From contig JAMPIV010012171.1 of assembly GCA_024509875.1 (NCBI GenBank), positions 62,001 through 126,000 on the forward strand: a stretch of DNA of 64,000 bases, given 5' to 3'. A model generated the notes under the pieces. The model worked only from the letters and a program-made list of their open reading frames with translations. It did not search any database and had not been told where the DNA came from. Both the position numbers and the translations under genes were made by a program. Below, piece after piece: positions 1 to 10,992 of this stretch. The stretch is from Oreohelix idahoensis (lineage: Eukaryota > Mollusca > Gastropoda > Stylommatophora > Oreohelicidae). Positions within the stretch are counted from its first letter, which is position 1, and each line of letters starts with the position of its first letter.

Positions 1-2439
1 AAGAGGAGATATTTCTGGCCAGGCATGAACAAAATAATAACAGAACATGTGGGAAATTGTGAGACATGTAAACTGAGGAAAATGAAACCCATCAAATGCC
101 CACTGCAGGAGATGGATAGACCCCATTTTCCGATGCAGAAAATTAGTATAGATCTATCTGGGCCGTATCCTCGAACAGTCGAAGGAAACTGCATGATACT
201 ACACTTCTTGGATTTGTATACCGGTTGGCCAGAGTGTTTTGCTGTTAGGGATGGGACATCACTTACGATTACTCGGATTTTAGTTACCGAAGTCATTACC
301 AGACATGGATGTCCGGAGGTTATTCTTACCGATAATGGGAGAGCATTTTTGGGAAATACATTTCAGGAAACGTTAAAGAAACTAGGGATAAAGCATATTA
401 CCACGAATTTCTATAGGCCACAGGGAAATGGGATGAATGAGCGCATGCATGGCACTATAAATGATGTCATCAGCAAAATAAGTCAAGGGAATATAGAGAA
501 CTGGGACTTATTTTTGACACAAGCCATGGAGGCAATTAGATTTAATGTAAGTGAGAGTAGGGGAATGTCGCCGTTCTATCTGTTGTACGGGCGAGATCCC
601 ATCTTTCCGATCGAACGGATACTTAAAGACAAGAGAAAATATTATGGAGAGGATTTCACTGAGATTATATTACAAGAAAAGCACAAAGCCTATAAATTTG
701 TATCAAACCGATTAAAGAGAGAGTTTGAGAGGCAAAAACGTTATGCGGATAAAAAGGCTAAGTTACAAGAATTTCAGCCAGGTGATAGAGTTTACTATAA
801 GAAGCATGTGCGCCCCACTAAGTTTGATAACCAATGGATAAAAGGTTATGTTGTTCTAGAAAGAACGACATTAATTAATTATAGAATATGGAATGAGAAA
901 TTGAATCATACAACGAAAGCTCATGTTCAACAACTACGAAGAGATGACTATAGACCCTGGATTGGAGAGCCCGGCATGAGAGAGAGAGAAAAGCAAAGGA
1001 GGAGAGCCACCCTTGTAACAACACCAGATATCGATATTGAAGTAAGGAATCCAGAAGATTATTCGTTGATGGAAAACCCTTTTAGTAATCTAAATACTAG
1101 AGTAGGAATGGAAACTGGTAAGAACAAGACAAAAACCAATTCAGAAATGGAAAAGAGAAAAGAAAGTAGGGAGCACCAAAATAGTGGTAGGGAGATCGAT
1201 GGAAGAATAGACAATTGGGAGAGTGAGGATGATATTCCGTTGAACGAATATAAGAGGAGATTTCTGACAGATGATTGGGAGAGCGAAGATGATATTCCGT
1301 TGATGGAATATAAGAAGAAGTTTCTGACGAATAGGAAAGAAAGGAATGAGGACACGGAACCAGAAGGGACCACAGTTCAACAGAAAGAGCAGGGAGATCT
1401 GCAAGACTTGATGAATCAGACAGAAGGGACTTCGGAGACACAGGAAGTGCTAGGCGTTACATGTATAAGAGGGGATAATAACAGGTCTGATGTGTCGTCG
1501 GACGATTCATCTGATTATGTGAAGCGTCTCGCCAGATTGAGAGAATTTGCCCCAATTGAGATGAAGGTTAGAGGGATCAGAGATTGTGGGAAGAATAAGA
1601 GACCCAGAACAGTCGGCAAGACAGATAGACAGGAAGAGAGGAACAGTAGTAGCAGCAGAAGAGAAATAAGAAAATCCAGAATTCCAGTGAAAAACGGGAA
1701 AGGGAGATATAGAAGCAAAGACACATCAAATTGTGGCAGTGTCAGAGCATCCAGGATACCACGGAGTGTAACAAGGACACAGCGAGAGGATGTTATAAGT
1801 AGAGGACGAAGTAGCTGCGCGGTAAAGAGTACAGAACCTGAGAAAAGCTCAAGAGACAAGAGAAGTGCCAGAGAAGCTGACGAGGTTGAGGAGAACTCAA
1901 GGAATATTAGTAGAAGAGGGAATGAGAAAGAGTTAGCAGCACAATGTGTCAATAACGACACAACAATTAGAGAGCGGGAGAAAGAGAGGAGAGAACGGAG
2001 AGTTAACAGTAGAGTGGAGGAGATGAAAAAAGTTGTCAAAATGGCTAAGCCAGGCATGGAGGAGATGAAGAAAGCGATAAAGGATGAACTGAGAGGTGCT
2101 AGACCCGACACCGTAGTACTAAAGTATGTGCAGAGATTTCTGGAGAAAAGGTTTGATACAGAATTATCAGAAAGAAAAGAAGAAATTCGCAGGCTGGTAA
2201 TGAGAGTAATGGAGGAACTTAATTACTGGGGAATCAAAATAGTGGATAGAGACGTGTTCTCTGATTCGGAGTCAAGTTATTCAGAGGAAGAAGATAATTT
2301 AGAATTTTCAGGGGACGAGGACACAGAAGAAAATGTAAGAAGTAGAAATAAAGAGAGTCACATGAGGGAAGTATGGTCCACGGAGAGATGCGAAATGGTG
2401 GAAAAAATTGAGAGAAGAAGTGGGAGAAGAGGGAAATGA
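1..2439 (+). CDS. Ty3/gypsy integrase with long charged C-terminal extension (5' end outside window)
   Basis: Integrates retroelement cDNA into the genome. The frame is already open at base 1, so the ATG at 25 is internal to a longer pol ORF. Counting from that ATG: the zinc-binding Cys pair CETC lies near residue 12; the catalytic triad is D43 (SIDLSGPY), D103 (LTDNGRAF) and E139 (NGMNERMHG), spaced D-x35-E as expected for retroviral-type integrases. A basic C-terminal domain follows to about residue 320. The remaining 480 residues are rich in E, K, R and S, and include a duplicated segment with WESEDDIPL near residues 397 and 419. Residues about 678-733 (RFDTELSERKEEIRRLV) resemble a DEK C-terminal domain. 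RT and RNase H, if present, lie upstream of the window. Integrase assignment is firm; the tail function is inference. Confidence 0.85.
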   Translation, partial: KRRYFWPGMNKIITEHVGNCETCKLRKMKPIKCPLQEMDRPHFPMQKISIDLSGPYPRTVEGNCMILHFLDLYTGWPECFAVRDGTSLTITRILVTEVITRHGCPEVILTDNGRAFLGNTFQETLKKLGIKHITTNFYRPQGNGMNERMHGTINDVISKISQGNIENWDLFLTQAMEAIRFNVSESRGMSPFYLLYGRDPIFPIERILKDKRKYYGEDFTEIILQEKHKAYKFVSNRLKREFERQKRYADKKAKLQEFQPGDRVYYKKHVRPTKFDNQWIKGYVVLERTTLINYRIWNEKLNHTTKAHVQQLRRDDYRPWIGEPGMREREKQRRRATLVTTPDIDIEVRNPEDYSLMENPFSNLNTRVGMETGKNKTKTNSEMEKRKESREHQNSGREIDGRIDNWESEDDIPLNEYKRRFLTDDWESEDDIPLMEYKKKFLTNRKERNEDTEPEGTTVQQKEQGDLQDLMNQTEGTSETQEVLGVTCIRGDNNRSDVSSDDSSDYVKRLARLREFAPIEMKVRGIRDCGKNKRPRTVGKTDRQEERNSSSSRREIRKSRIPVKNGKGRYRSKDTSNCGSVRASRIPRSVTRTQREDVISRGRSSCAVKSTEPEKSSRDKRSAREADEVEENSRNISRRGNEKELAAQCVNNDTTIREREKERRERRVNSRVEEMKKVVKMAKPGMEEMKKAIKDELRGARPDTVVLKYVQRFLEKRFDTELSERKEEIRRLVMRVMEELNYWGIKIVDRDVFSDSESSYSEEEDNLEFSGDEDTEENVRSRNKESHMREVWSTERCEMVEKIERRSGRRGK

Positions 2440-2812
2440 CAAGAGGGAGAAAATAATTGAAGTGGATGAACCAAGCATGGTGGAGCTGGAGAGGGTGATA
2501 CGGGCCATCATAACACGGCCTGATTTTAACCTCTGTAGATCCGTAGTATGGCGGATACTGGAAGGGAAGTATCATACACACTTTCCTGGAACAAGAGATG
2601 AAGTAGATATAGTTCTGACAAAAATGTTAGATGACGAAAGGATTGTGAGACGACAGAGAAGGATGGAGCAAGCAAATTGTGATCGAAGTCAGAGAAATAA
2701 AGGAAGAAGCAAATATAGAAATTGCTAAACAGATTTCGTGGGAGAGACATAGGGACAAGGAAGCTACTATAGCGAAAATAGTGGAGTTTGAGAGTGAAGT
2801 AGAGAGGCGGTA
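2408..2812 (+). pseudogene. Frameshifted continuation of the gypsy integrase ORF
   Basis: Coding potential continues past the stop at 2439, first in another frame (2408-2728) and then in a third (about 2685-2812, ending at two stops near 2811). The first piece has the segment VIRAIITRPDFNLCRSVVWR, patterned like the DEK-C-like segment upstream; the second has KQISWERHRDKEATIAK. The simplest reading is one longer ancestral tail broken by two indels. A programmed frameshift at the 2408-2439 overlap cannot be excluded but no slippery signal was recognised. Confidence 0.5.
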
Positions 2813-5129
2813 ATGATGAAAATGTGGAGATAATGATAAAAAGGTAGGTTAAGGCCAGGGAAGAATGGCGGGGATATTATATGAGAGGTAGAAGAGCCAT
2901 AGGAGATGGCGAAATCAAGAGTGAGTAATTGAGAGATTGGACGGTGAGGTATGAAGGGTCATGAGAGATGGCGTGTATAAAAGAATGGTTAAGATAACCA
3001 TGAGTAAACTGGGAAGTCACAGAGGAGTGACGAACCTAGAGAGCAAGGTAGAATTATGAGAAATAGTTCCAGAGAGGGAACGAGATTAAGAGGTAGTGTG
3101 GAGTGCAAAGATGTTGCGGTGATTGCTAAAGTCTTGTGGAGACTTGTTGGGAGATAAGCTTCTCCTAAAACCGGAGGGTAAGGTAAATGGTGAGAGATAG
3201 TTCCAGAGAGGGAAAGAGATATATAGGTAGTGTGGAGAGCAAAGATGTTTAGGTGATTGCTAAAGTCTTGTGGAGACTTGTAGGGAGATAGGCTTCTCCG
3301 AACCCAGGAAGTAAAGTAAAATTATGAGAAGAGTATAGAGAATGAAATGAGATAGCAAACAGGAGTAAGAAAGAAAGGAGGAAAAGAGAGAATCTTTGAG
3401 AGCTGCTCATAGCAGTTATATGTAAAAGATGGAGGCGATAGCTAATTCTTGTATAAAGGGGTAAATAGAGTCCCAACGGACTTATGCGTGATGCTGTAGT
3501 TGGGGAAAACTATAATGCATTACGGCAGAACAAGAGGTGTGTCATGGATGCAGTGGCGGAACGACAGGTACTATAGAATTAAGAAACAAGACGAGAGGGA
3601 AGACCTGCGAGGGTCTTGTTATTAGTAGAGGTACAAGTTATTGGGGGGAAACGAGTATAAGTTGAAAGGCTGAATTGCAGTCGTGGTGAGAAACGAGAGT
3701 AAGGTGAGGGCTGAACCATAATTGAGTGTTGATTGTGGTATATAATTTAAGAAGGTAAAACTTGTTAAAGTTGTAGGTTTAATTGATAATTAAGAAGTTA
3801 ATCATGTTATTACTTAAGTATTAGAATTTGTAAAGAATGTGTTCACGTTAGTTAGTATTGGGTGATTAAGGGAAGAGTAGGAAAGGGTATAAAATAAATC
3901 TGTGGGAGATAGAGTCGGAGAGGAATGATGCTTTAGAACATCATTTTTCTTTGAGGGACCCTGGGGTGAATATGTCACAGGAGCCGTGACATACAAACAA
4001 AATGACGTAATAAAAAGGAATAAAGGACTAACTATAAGGAGGAGAAAAGAATACTCTCGATGCGAGCTATGGAAAAGAAAAGTCATCGAGAGACCAACGA
4101 CGTCATATACAGAACAACGGGGATGAGGTCACACATTAGACAGGAGAGTTACAACATGTCCCCTGATCAAGAGGTCGTTCCATCAACCCCAGTAGAAAAG
4201 AACCAGAATAAAAGGAACCGAAGGAAAGAATCACATGTTATAGTCGCTGATTATGTAATGAACTACCCCATCTACAACGATTATGAACGTATTAGAAGCG
4301 GTAAGTCCGGTTGAGACTAAAAAGTGTTGGCATTATAAATATAAGAAATCGGACTTGTAGGTCAAACGTTATTAATTCGAACACTGTCCCAGAGACTCTG
4401 AGGAAAGGAGAAACCTTTGGGATGAATGATGTCAATGCTGTGAGGGATTGGTTTTGGAGTGAATCAAATTAATCATGACAGAAACTGAATAAAGGAATTT
4501 GACTTTTAAGAAACAGAGTTTTCCTTATATACTCCGATGGGAGTCGTATCGTTGCTTCATTGGTCTAAACGTGGAATTTGAGTTAATTCGTTTTCCCACA
4601 AACCCCACCACGGTCCAGCAGAACATCAAATCACTACATCACAACAGGTACCCACTATACGATCAAACCAGAGGAAGAAGAACGCTGTGACACATATTGT
4701 CGGGTGTGTTTTTGGTGACTGTTCCCAGTATTAAAGGAATTAAGACAGTGTTGCACATCTGCTCTTGGTAGATGTCAAATATTTCGCTGTGACACGGTTG
4801 GTGTTTTTGATGCTGTGAGTCCAGGATTTGAACCTGCCTGGATTGCTACGGACTTTCAAACAAATACGCTGTGACAGATAAATGTAGATAAATAGATAAC
4901 ATGATCTAAATTGCAATAAAGTATGTTTTTAAGAGAAAAAGAAAGTGGCACGGCAAAGCAAGCTTGATTCGTATTTTTTAAATTCTGCTCGAATATGTTC
5001 TGCCTCCATTGACCATACAGCCATGCTTTCTACTTCTGGAGGTAGAGCAACATTTTCAACACCCACAAAACATTCTGCTAACTAGTCGTCTGATGATGAA
5101 GACTGATCCGTTGTGACAACTATAGCCAC
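2813..5129. other. Non-coding purine-rich stretch, probable gypsy 3' UTR and possible LTR
   Basis: No convincing gene. The first kilobase is rich in GAGAG-type purine tracts and continues the style of the gypsy ORF tail. A 3' LTR may lie between 3600 and 4900, but with only one copy in the window its ends cannot be set. The 84-codon ORF at 4060 has no recognisable features and was not called. Confidence 0.4.
3044..3330. repeat. 134-bp tandem duplication in the 3' non-coding part of the gypsy element
   Basis: The segment beginning AGTTCCAGAGAGGGAA at 3065 recurs at 3199, an offset of 134 bp, including TGATTGCTAAAGTCTTGTGG in both copies. A third, decayed partial copy begins near 3312. It lies in purine-rich sequence downstream of the integrase ORF, so it may belong to the element's 3' untranslated region. 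Confidence 0.7.
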
Positions 5130-7070
5130 AAGCGGCGGAAGTAGCTTACTTACTTAGTCGTTCCCCTTCTATCGTGAGGTGTAGAGGTTTGGAAGAGAGA
5201 GCGCCAAACTATCCTATCGGCTGTCTTCCTCCTGGCCTGGTTCCATTCTAGTCCTCGGTCCTTCAAAGATTGTCTAATGTTGTCCTCCCAGCGGACTCTG
5301 GGTCGTCCTGGGGGTCTGGATCCTTGGCTCTATGTTTCCCATGCTTGTCGCGGTAGCCGATTTTCTTCCATTCTGCAGACATGGCCAAACCATACTAGTT
5401 GGGACTGATCTACTTGGGTCAGCAGGGGGTGGGATTTTAGGCCTTGACGTATCGTCTGGTTGCGGACCATGTCACTTTTTGTTACTTCAACCACCTGTCT
5501 CAGATAACTCATTTCTGAGGTTTGGATCTGGCTTTTGTAGATTGTAGTCATTGCCCATATCTCGCATCCATATGTCAAGACTGGAACATAGGTGGAGCGG
5601 TAAACAGCCATCTTCGTTTTCTTACCAACCTTTCTCTTGCTGAGGAATCCTCGATTTATGGCCTGAAAAAAGTATCACAGCTGCTGCTTTTCGAGTGGCC
5701 AACTCTTCTTTGATGCCTCCCTTTCGGTCTATAATAGCTCAGGGTTATTTAAAGTGATCGACCTACTTCAGGACCTGTTCTCCCAGCTTAATCTGATGTC
5801 TTCTTTCTTCTCGTGATATCACCATGGATTTTGTTTTAGAGCTGCTTATGACCATCCCTCTCTTCTCCAGCTCTTCCTTCCAGACTTGCAGGTTGGATTG
5901 GAGATGTGCTTCCGATTTAGCAATCAGGGCAACATCATCAGCAAATGCCAGCTCTGAAATACAAACTTGTCTCATCTTCCAGTACCCCACTGAATACTTT
6001 CTTGTTCTCTCCTTGCATACCTTGATGTCATCGTCTACAAGTAGTATGAAAATATAAGGTGACAGGATATCACCTTGTCTTACACCTGTTGTATAGCATG
6101 AATCAGAGGTGCTGGAATGTTCTTCCTTGCCAAACAGTCCCAAAGTTTGCTCCAGGGGACCCTGTCAAACACCTTGTCCAGATCTATGAAACAAAGATGG
6201 ATCTCACTCTTATAATCAATGGAATTTTCAGCTGTCTGAGTGTGAAGATTATGTCTTGAGTACTTCGGTTTGCTCGGAAACCACACTGGACCTCATCTAA
6301 TTGTGGTTCAGCTAGGCGTCGGAGTCTCTGCTCTAGGATTCTAGAGTAGATTTTACCAGGGACACTGAGAAGGGATATGCCTCTATGGTTTCCACATTGT
6401 CGATTGTCACCCTTTTTGACCGCTGGTGTTATCATGGCAATCTCCCAATCCTTTGGTATGGTCTTGTTGCAACACGCTGCCTGTAGGACCGTTAAGAGTA
6501 ATAGGTCGCCTAATGCTCCCATTAATGCTTAACCATTTCTGGTGTTATACCATCATGCCCTGCTGCTTTGCCCATCTTGATTTTCTCCAGTGCTGCTTTC
6601 AGTTCTTCCATCTTTATGTCACCTTCACCATCATTGGTTTTCTCTTCTGTGCTAGTGGTTATCATTTCTGATGCTTGACCTTGCTCACCATCAAGGAGTT
6701 CTGAGAACTATTCTTTCCATCTTTCCATTACTTCCTTCGGGGCAGTAAGCAATTTGCCTTGTTTGTCCTTTATAGATGTGAGAGGGCATTGTTATTCCTT
6801 CCTCATATTCTTTTGGGTCTTATAGAACAATTTCTGGTTTTCTTGCGCATCTTTTTCTAGCTTTTCTCCAAATTCTTCACAGTACTTCTGTTTTGTGCTA
6901 GCACCTTGTTCTTTGCTTCTGTTCTGAGTGTCACAAATTCTCTATATTTCTCCATTTGTCCTGTTGTGTTTTTAGCCCCTCAGTATTGTTTCCATGACAT
7001 TTTCTTCTCTCTTATTCTCTTTTTGACTTCCTCTGTCTACCAAGGTGTCATCTTTCTCTTGTTCATAAGT
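5130..7070 (-). pseudogene. RTE-type non-LTR retrotransposon relic: reverse transcriptase and C-terminal domain
   Basis: Broken LINE ORF2 read right to left. The linker before the RT is recognisable around 7070-6530 (KAAGHDGITPEMV). RT pieces follow in order: PKDWEIAMITPAVKKG and GISLLSVPGKIYSRILEQRL (6520-6290), the FIDLDKVFDRVP motif-A block (6200), TTGVRQGDILSP (6090), and LAFADDVALIAKSEAHLQ with the catalytic ADD box (5930). The C-terminal part contains VLTYGCEIWAM and LVWFGHVCRMEENRLPRQ (5590-5330) and ends near 5130. At least three frameshifts and several stops make it inactive. The endonuclease is absent. RTE-like assignment comes from the C-terminal YGCEIW/FGHV module; the exact clade is uncertain. 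Confidence 0.8.
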
Positions 7071-7518
7071 CGGAAGTAGCAAGGAGTCAAATCCTATAAT
7101 ATTTAAAGAAAATATGTTTGCAAGTACAATACATGTATAATATTTCGTTTGTTTCAAAATGTTTCATAATTTTATGTAAGTAATAAATGTTCTTTACTAA
7201 TAAGTTTTTGTTTTTATCACTTTTGATACAGCTTTCTGGGCTTCGGGAACGAATTATTTTGATTTATGTTAAATTTTATGGGAAATCACTTTTATTGTAG
7301 CGCATTTTCTGTTGTCGCTAAAGTTTCAAAGAATGAATTAACAGCGCTAAGCATGGGATTGCTGTACAGAGAGACGGGAAGAAGATAATGAGAACAAATG
7401 AACTTAACGATAAACAGGGTGCACTGGAAGATACAACTCTACATGATGTGGGATCATACAATTATATTGGTAGCGATATAGATAAATTTGAGACACTGAC
7501 AATGATATCACAATAAGG

Positions 7519-7750
7519 ATACTTCTTTCTTCTTCTTCTTCCTCGTTCGTCCTGAAATGGACGTTGGTTGCGTTGTGTCTTTTTACAGCGAAGCTGCGAT
7601 ATTTGAACCTTTCGACCGACACATCCGACTTCAGCACGGCATTTTTGGGTCCAGGTTTGCCTTTCCTCTTCGATCTCTACTCTCTCAGCCAGACTGCAGT
7701 GATGGAGCCTGTTTCCAGGACCACCATTTGGAGGCTGCGTAGGGTCTTGG
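7519..7750 (-). mobile_element. LINE 3'-end fragment with (GAA)n tail
   Basis: On the minus strand this ends in GACGAACGAGGAAGAAGAAG, nearly the same terminus as the I-like LINE at 25499. A second copy of the whole segment lies at 45949-46205, also on the minus strand. The shared terminal GAA repeat is typical of LINE 3' ends. No RT motif is present. Confidence 0.6.
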
Positions 7751-7974
7751 TCAGTTCTGGTTCGCTGACCGTGACACAAGTAGTCAAGCTATGGGTCGCT
7801 AACTGCATTCATCTCTCTTGCTGCGTCTTCGGTCCCAAAATAAGGATACACAAAGGATGAACAGCTTTCATTGCATTTGGGAAACAAACAGTCTTCTTTC
7901 AACTTTCAAATTTCAAATTTCAACTTTCAACTTTCAGCTTTCAATGAACTTATACCACGTGTTCGTGTCACGTG

Positions 7975-8142
7975 CCATCAGGTCAAGGTCTTTCCATGTC
8001 TTCTTCATATCTGTCTCCAGTTCTCTTCTCCATGTGTTCCTTGTTTTTCCTCTGCTTCTCTTTCTATGGAGATTCCAGAACAAGGACTACCTTGTAAAGC
8101 TATCAACAGGTTTCCTCAATGTGAGTCCTCTCTAGTGTCTTC
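7975..8142 (-). pseudogene. RTE-type LINE C-terminal relic, downstream flank of the 36-bp array
   Basis: Minus-strand reading includes LRKPVDSFT, then an ETDMKK..WKDLDLMAR-like end, which match the C-terminal module of the copy at 37178. It is the coding sequence immediately downstream (in LINE orientation) of the 36-bp array, showing that the array lies inside one LINE copy. Confidence 0.7.
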
Positions 8143-10440
8143 TTCTCATCTCTTGTTCCACTGACACTTGTCTAGTTCTTGTCATCTCTTGTTCCAATGA
8201 CACTTGTCTAGTTCTTGTCATCTCTTGTTCCACGGACACTTGTCTATTTCTTGTCATCTCTTGTTCCAATGACACTTGTCTGGTTCTTGTCATCTCTTGT
8301 TCCAATGACACTTGTCTAGTTCTTGTCATCTCTTGTTCCAATGACACTTGTCTAGTTCTTGTCATCTCTTGTTCCAATGACACTTGTCTAGTTCTTGTCA
8401 TCTCTTGTTCCTATGACACTTGTCTAGTTTTTGTCATCTCTTGTTCCAATGACACTTGTCTAGTTCTTCTCATCTCTTGTTCCAATAACACTTGTCTAGT
8501 TTTTGTCATCTCTTGTTCCACTGACAATTGTCTAGTTCTTGTCATCTCTTGTTCCAATGAAACTTGTCTAGTTCGTGTCATCTCTTGTTCCACTGACACT
8601 TGTCTAGTTCTTGTCATCTCTTGTTCCAATGATACTTGTCTAGTTCTTGTCATCTCTTGTTCCAATGACACTTGTCTAGTTCTTGTCATCTCTTGTTCCA
8701 CTGACACTTGTCTAATTCTTGTCATCTCTTGTTCCAATGACACTTGTCTAGTTCTTGTCATCTCTTGTTCCAATGACACTTGTCTAGTTCTTGTCATCTC
8801 TTGTCCCAATGACACTTGTCTAGTTCTTGTCATCTCCTATTCCACTGACACTTGTCTAGTTCTTGTCATCTCTTGTTCCAATGACACTTAGTCTAGTTCT
8901 TGTCATCTCTTGTTCCAATGACACTTGTCTAGTTCTTGTCATCTCATGTTCTACTGACACTTGTCTGGTTCTTCTCATCTCCTGTTAGACTGACACTTGC
9001 CTGGTTCTTGTCATCTCTTGTTTCACTGACACTTGTCTGGTTCTTCTCTTCTCTTGTTCCAATGACACTTGTCTGGTTCTTGTCATCTCTTGTTTCACTG
9101 ACACCTGTCTAGTTCTTGTCATCTCTTTTTCCACTGACACTTGTCTAGTTCTTGTCATCTCTTGTTCCAATGACACTTGTCTAGTTCTTGTCATCTCTTT
9201 TCCACTGACAATTGTCTAGTTCTTGTCATCTCTTGTTCCAATGACACTTGTCTAGTTCTTGTCATCTCTTGTTCCAATGAAACTTGTCTTGTTCTTGTCA
9301 TCTCTTGTTAGACTGACACTTGTCTGGTTCTTCCTATCTCTTATTCCACTGACACTTGTCCAGTTCATGTCATCTCTTGTTCCATTGACACTTGTCTTGT
9401 TCTTCTCATCTCTTGTTCCAATGACACTTGTCTAGTTCTTGTCATCTCTTGTTCCACTGACACTTGTCTGGTTCTTCTCTTATTTTGTTTAAATGACATT
9501 TTTAAGGTTCTTGTCATCTCTTGTTCCACTGACATTTATCTAGTTCTTGTCATCTCTTGTTCCACTGACACTTGTCTAGTTCTTGTCATCTCTTGTCCCA
9601 ATGACACTTGTCTAGTTATTCTCATCTCTTGTTCCAGTGACACTTTACTGGTTCATGTCATCTCTTGTTCCACTGACACCTGTCTAGTTCTTGTCATCTC
9701 TTGTTCCACTGACACTTGTCTAGTTCTTGTCATCTCTTGTTCCAATGACACTTGTCTAGTTCTTGTCATCTCTTGTTCCACTGACAATTGTCTAGTTCTT
9801 GTCATCTCTTGTTCCCCTGACACTTGTCTAGTTATTCTCATCTCTTGTTCCAGTGACACCTTGTCTGGTTCTTGCCATCTCTTGTTAGACTGACACTTGT
9901 CTGGTTCTTCTCATCTCTTGTTTCACTAACACTTGACTGGTTCTTGTCATCTCTTGTTCCACTGACACTTGTCTGGTTCTTGTCATCTCTTGTTCCACTG
10001 ACACTTGTCTGGTTCTTCTCATCTCTTGTTTCACTAACACTTGTCTCGTATTGTCATCTCTTGTTCCACTGACACTTGTCTGGTTCTTGTCGTCTCTTGT
10101 TCCACTGACACTTGTCTGTTTCTTGTCATCAAAAAGTTTTCTCAACGTGTGTCCTCTCTATTCTAAGTGTCTTCTTCTCACCTCTTGTTTCACTGACACT
10201 TGTCTGGTTCTTGTCATCTCTTGTTCCACTGACACTTGTCATCAAAAAGTTTTCTCAACGTGTGTCCTCTCTATCCTAAGTGTCTTCTCACCTCTTGTTC
10301 CACTGACACTTGTCTGGTTCTTGTCATCTCTTGTTCCACTGACACTTGTCTGGTTCTTCTCATCTCTTGTTCCACTGACACTTGTTTGGTTCTTGTCATC
10401 TCTTATTCCACTGACACTTGTCTGGTTCTTGTCATCAGTT
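8143..10440. repeat. 36-bp minisatellite, about 64 units, embedded in a LINE coding sequence
   Basis: Unit on the plus strand: GACACTTGTCTAGTTCTTG followed by TCATCTCTTGTTCCAAT. On the minus strand it reads as a 12-residue repeat, MTRTRQVSLEQE. Because 36 is a multiple of three, long spurious ORFs arise. The same peptide occurs once in LINE copies at 25540 (RTRQVPVEQEMRRR) and 37180 (RTRQVPLEQEMRRR), so the unit is an expanded piece of LINE ORF2. Near 10130-10190 and 10243-10290 neighbouring LINE sequence (AGTTTTCTCAACGTGTGTCC) is included in longer units. Not a host gene. Confidence 0.92.
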
Positions 10441-10500
10441 CCACATTAGTGATCTTGTCATACCATTTCAATCCTTCTATTCTATAAAAGCATCCTTTTC
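10441..10500 (-). pseudogene. RTE-type LINE relic, upstream flank of the 36-bp array
   Basis: Minus-strand translation gives RIEGLKWYDKITNVELMTRT, running directly into the first array unit. The parallel segment at 10690 on the plus strand reads RIEGLKWFD, so this is ordinary LINE coding sequence just before the amplified 12 codons. Confidence 0.7.
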
Positions 10501-10594
10501 CGAAAAAAAACAAACAAAACAAACAAACAAAAATAAACGCATGAACAAGTGTAAATCAGAAGAAAATTCACAAAAAAAAGTCAGAAACTTCAGG

Positions 10595-10850
10595 TCATTA
10601 TTTGTATGTCCTATTGTATGGCTGCGATTCACGGAAAATATCGACATTTACAACCAGAAAGCTACAGACTTTCGCAAATGGATGCTTGTGTAGAATAGAA
10701 GGATTGAAGTGGTTTGACTAGATCACTGATGTGGATCTGATGACAAGATCACTAAACAAGTGCCATTTCAACAAGAGATGACAAGGGTTCGATAGAATGC
10801 ACATTAAGAAAGCAGTTGATAGTATTACTAGGGAGTTGATAGCTGTTACG
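10595..10850 (+). pseudogene. RTE-type LINE C-terminal relic
   Basis: Plus-strand frame reads LLYGCDS, KLQTFANGCLCRIEGLKWFD, a decayed version of the array peptide (NKCHFNKR), and KAVDSITREL. It is a second LINE copy in opposite orientation to the array-bearing one, broken by stops. Confidence 0.65.
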
Positions 10851-10992
10851 CACAGATTTTTTTCTGAGTCAGTATAAATTTACCCGTTCTTATTTGAACA
10901 CTTTAATTTTTTTGTGATCAAAGGTTTATAACTCTTGGTAAACTGTTGTTACATTTTGACTATGGTTGTTACCTTCTCTTGTATTTTAAACT

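Noticed and set aside
2408..2439. Programmed frameshift between the two gypsy tail ORFs
   Set aside because: No slippery heptamer or structure recognised, and a further frame change near 2685 favours simple decay.
4060..4314. 84-codon ORF with charged composition
   Set aside because: No domain, no splice support, and it lies in probable gypsy UTR/LTR sequence.
5085..5125. CTGATGATGAAGAC string as a hammerhead core
   Set aside because: No CGAAA box or pairing stem II follows.
8132..10445. Regularly spaced repeats resembling a CRISPR array
   Set aside because: Units are contiguous without unique spacers, in a eukaryotic LINE context.
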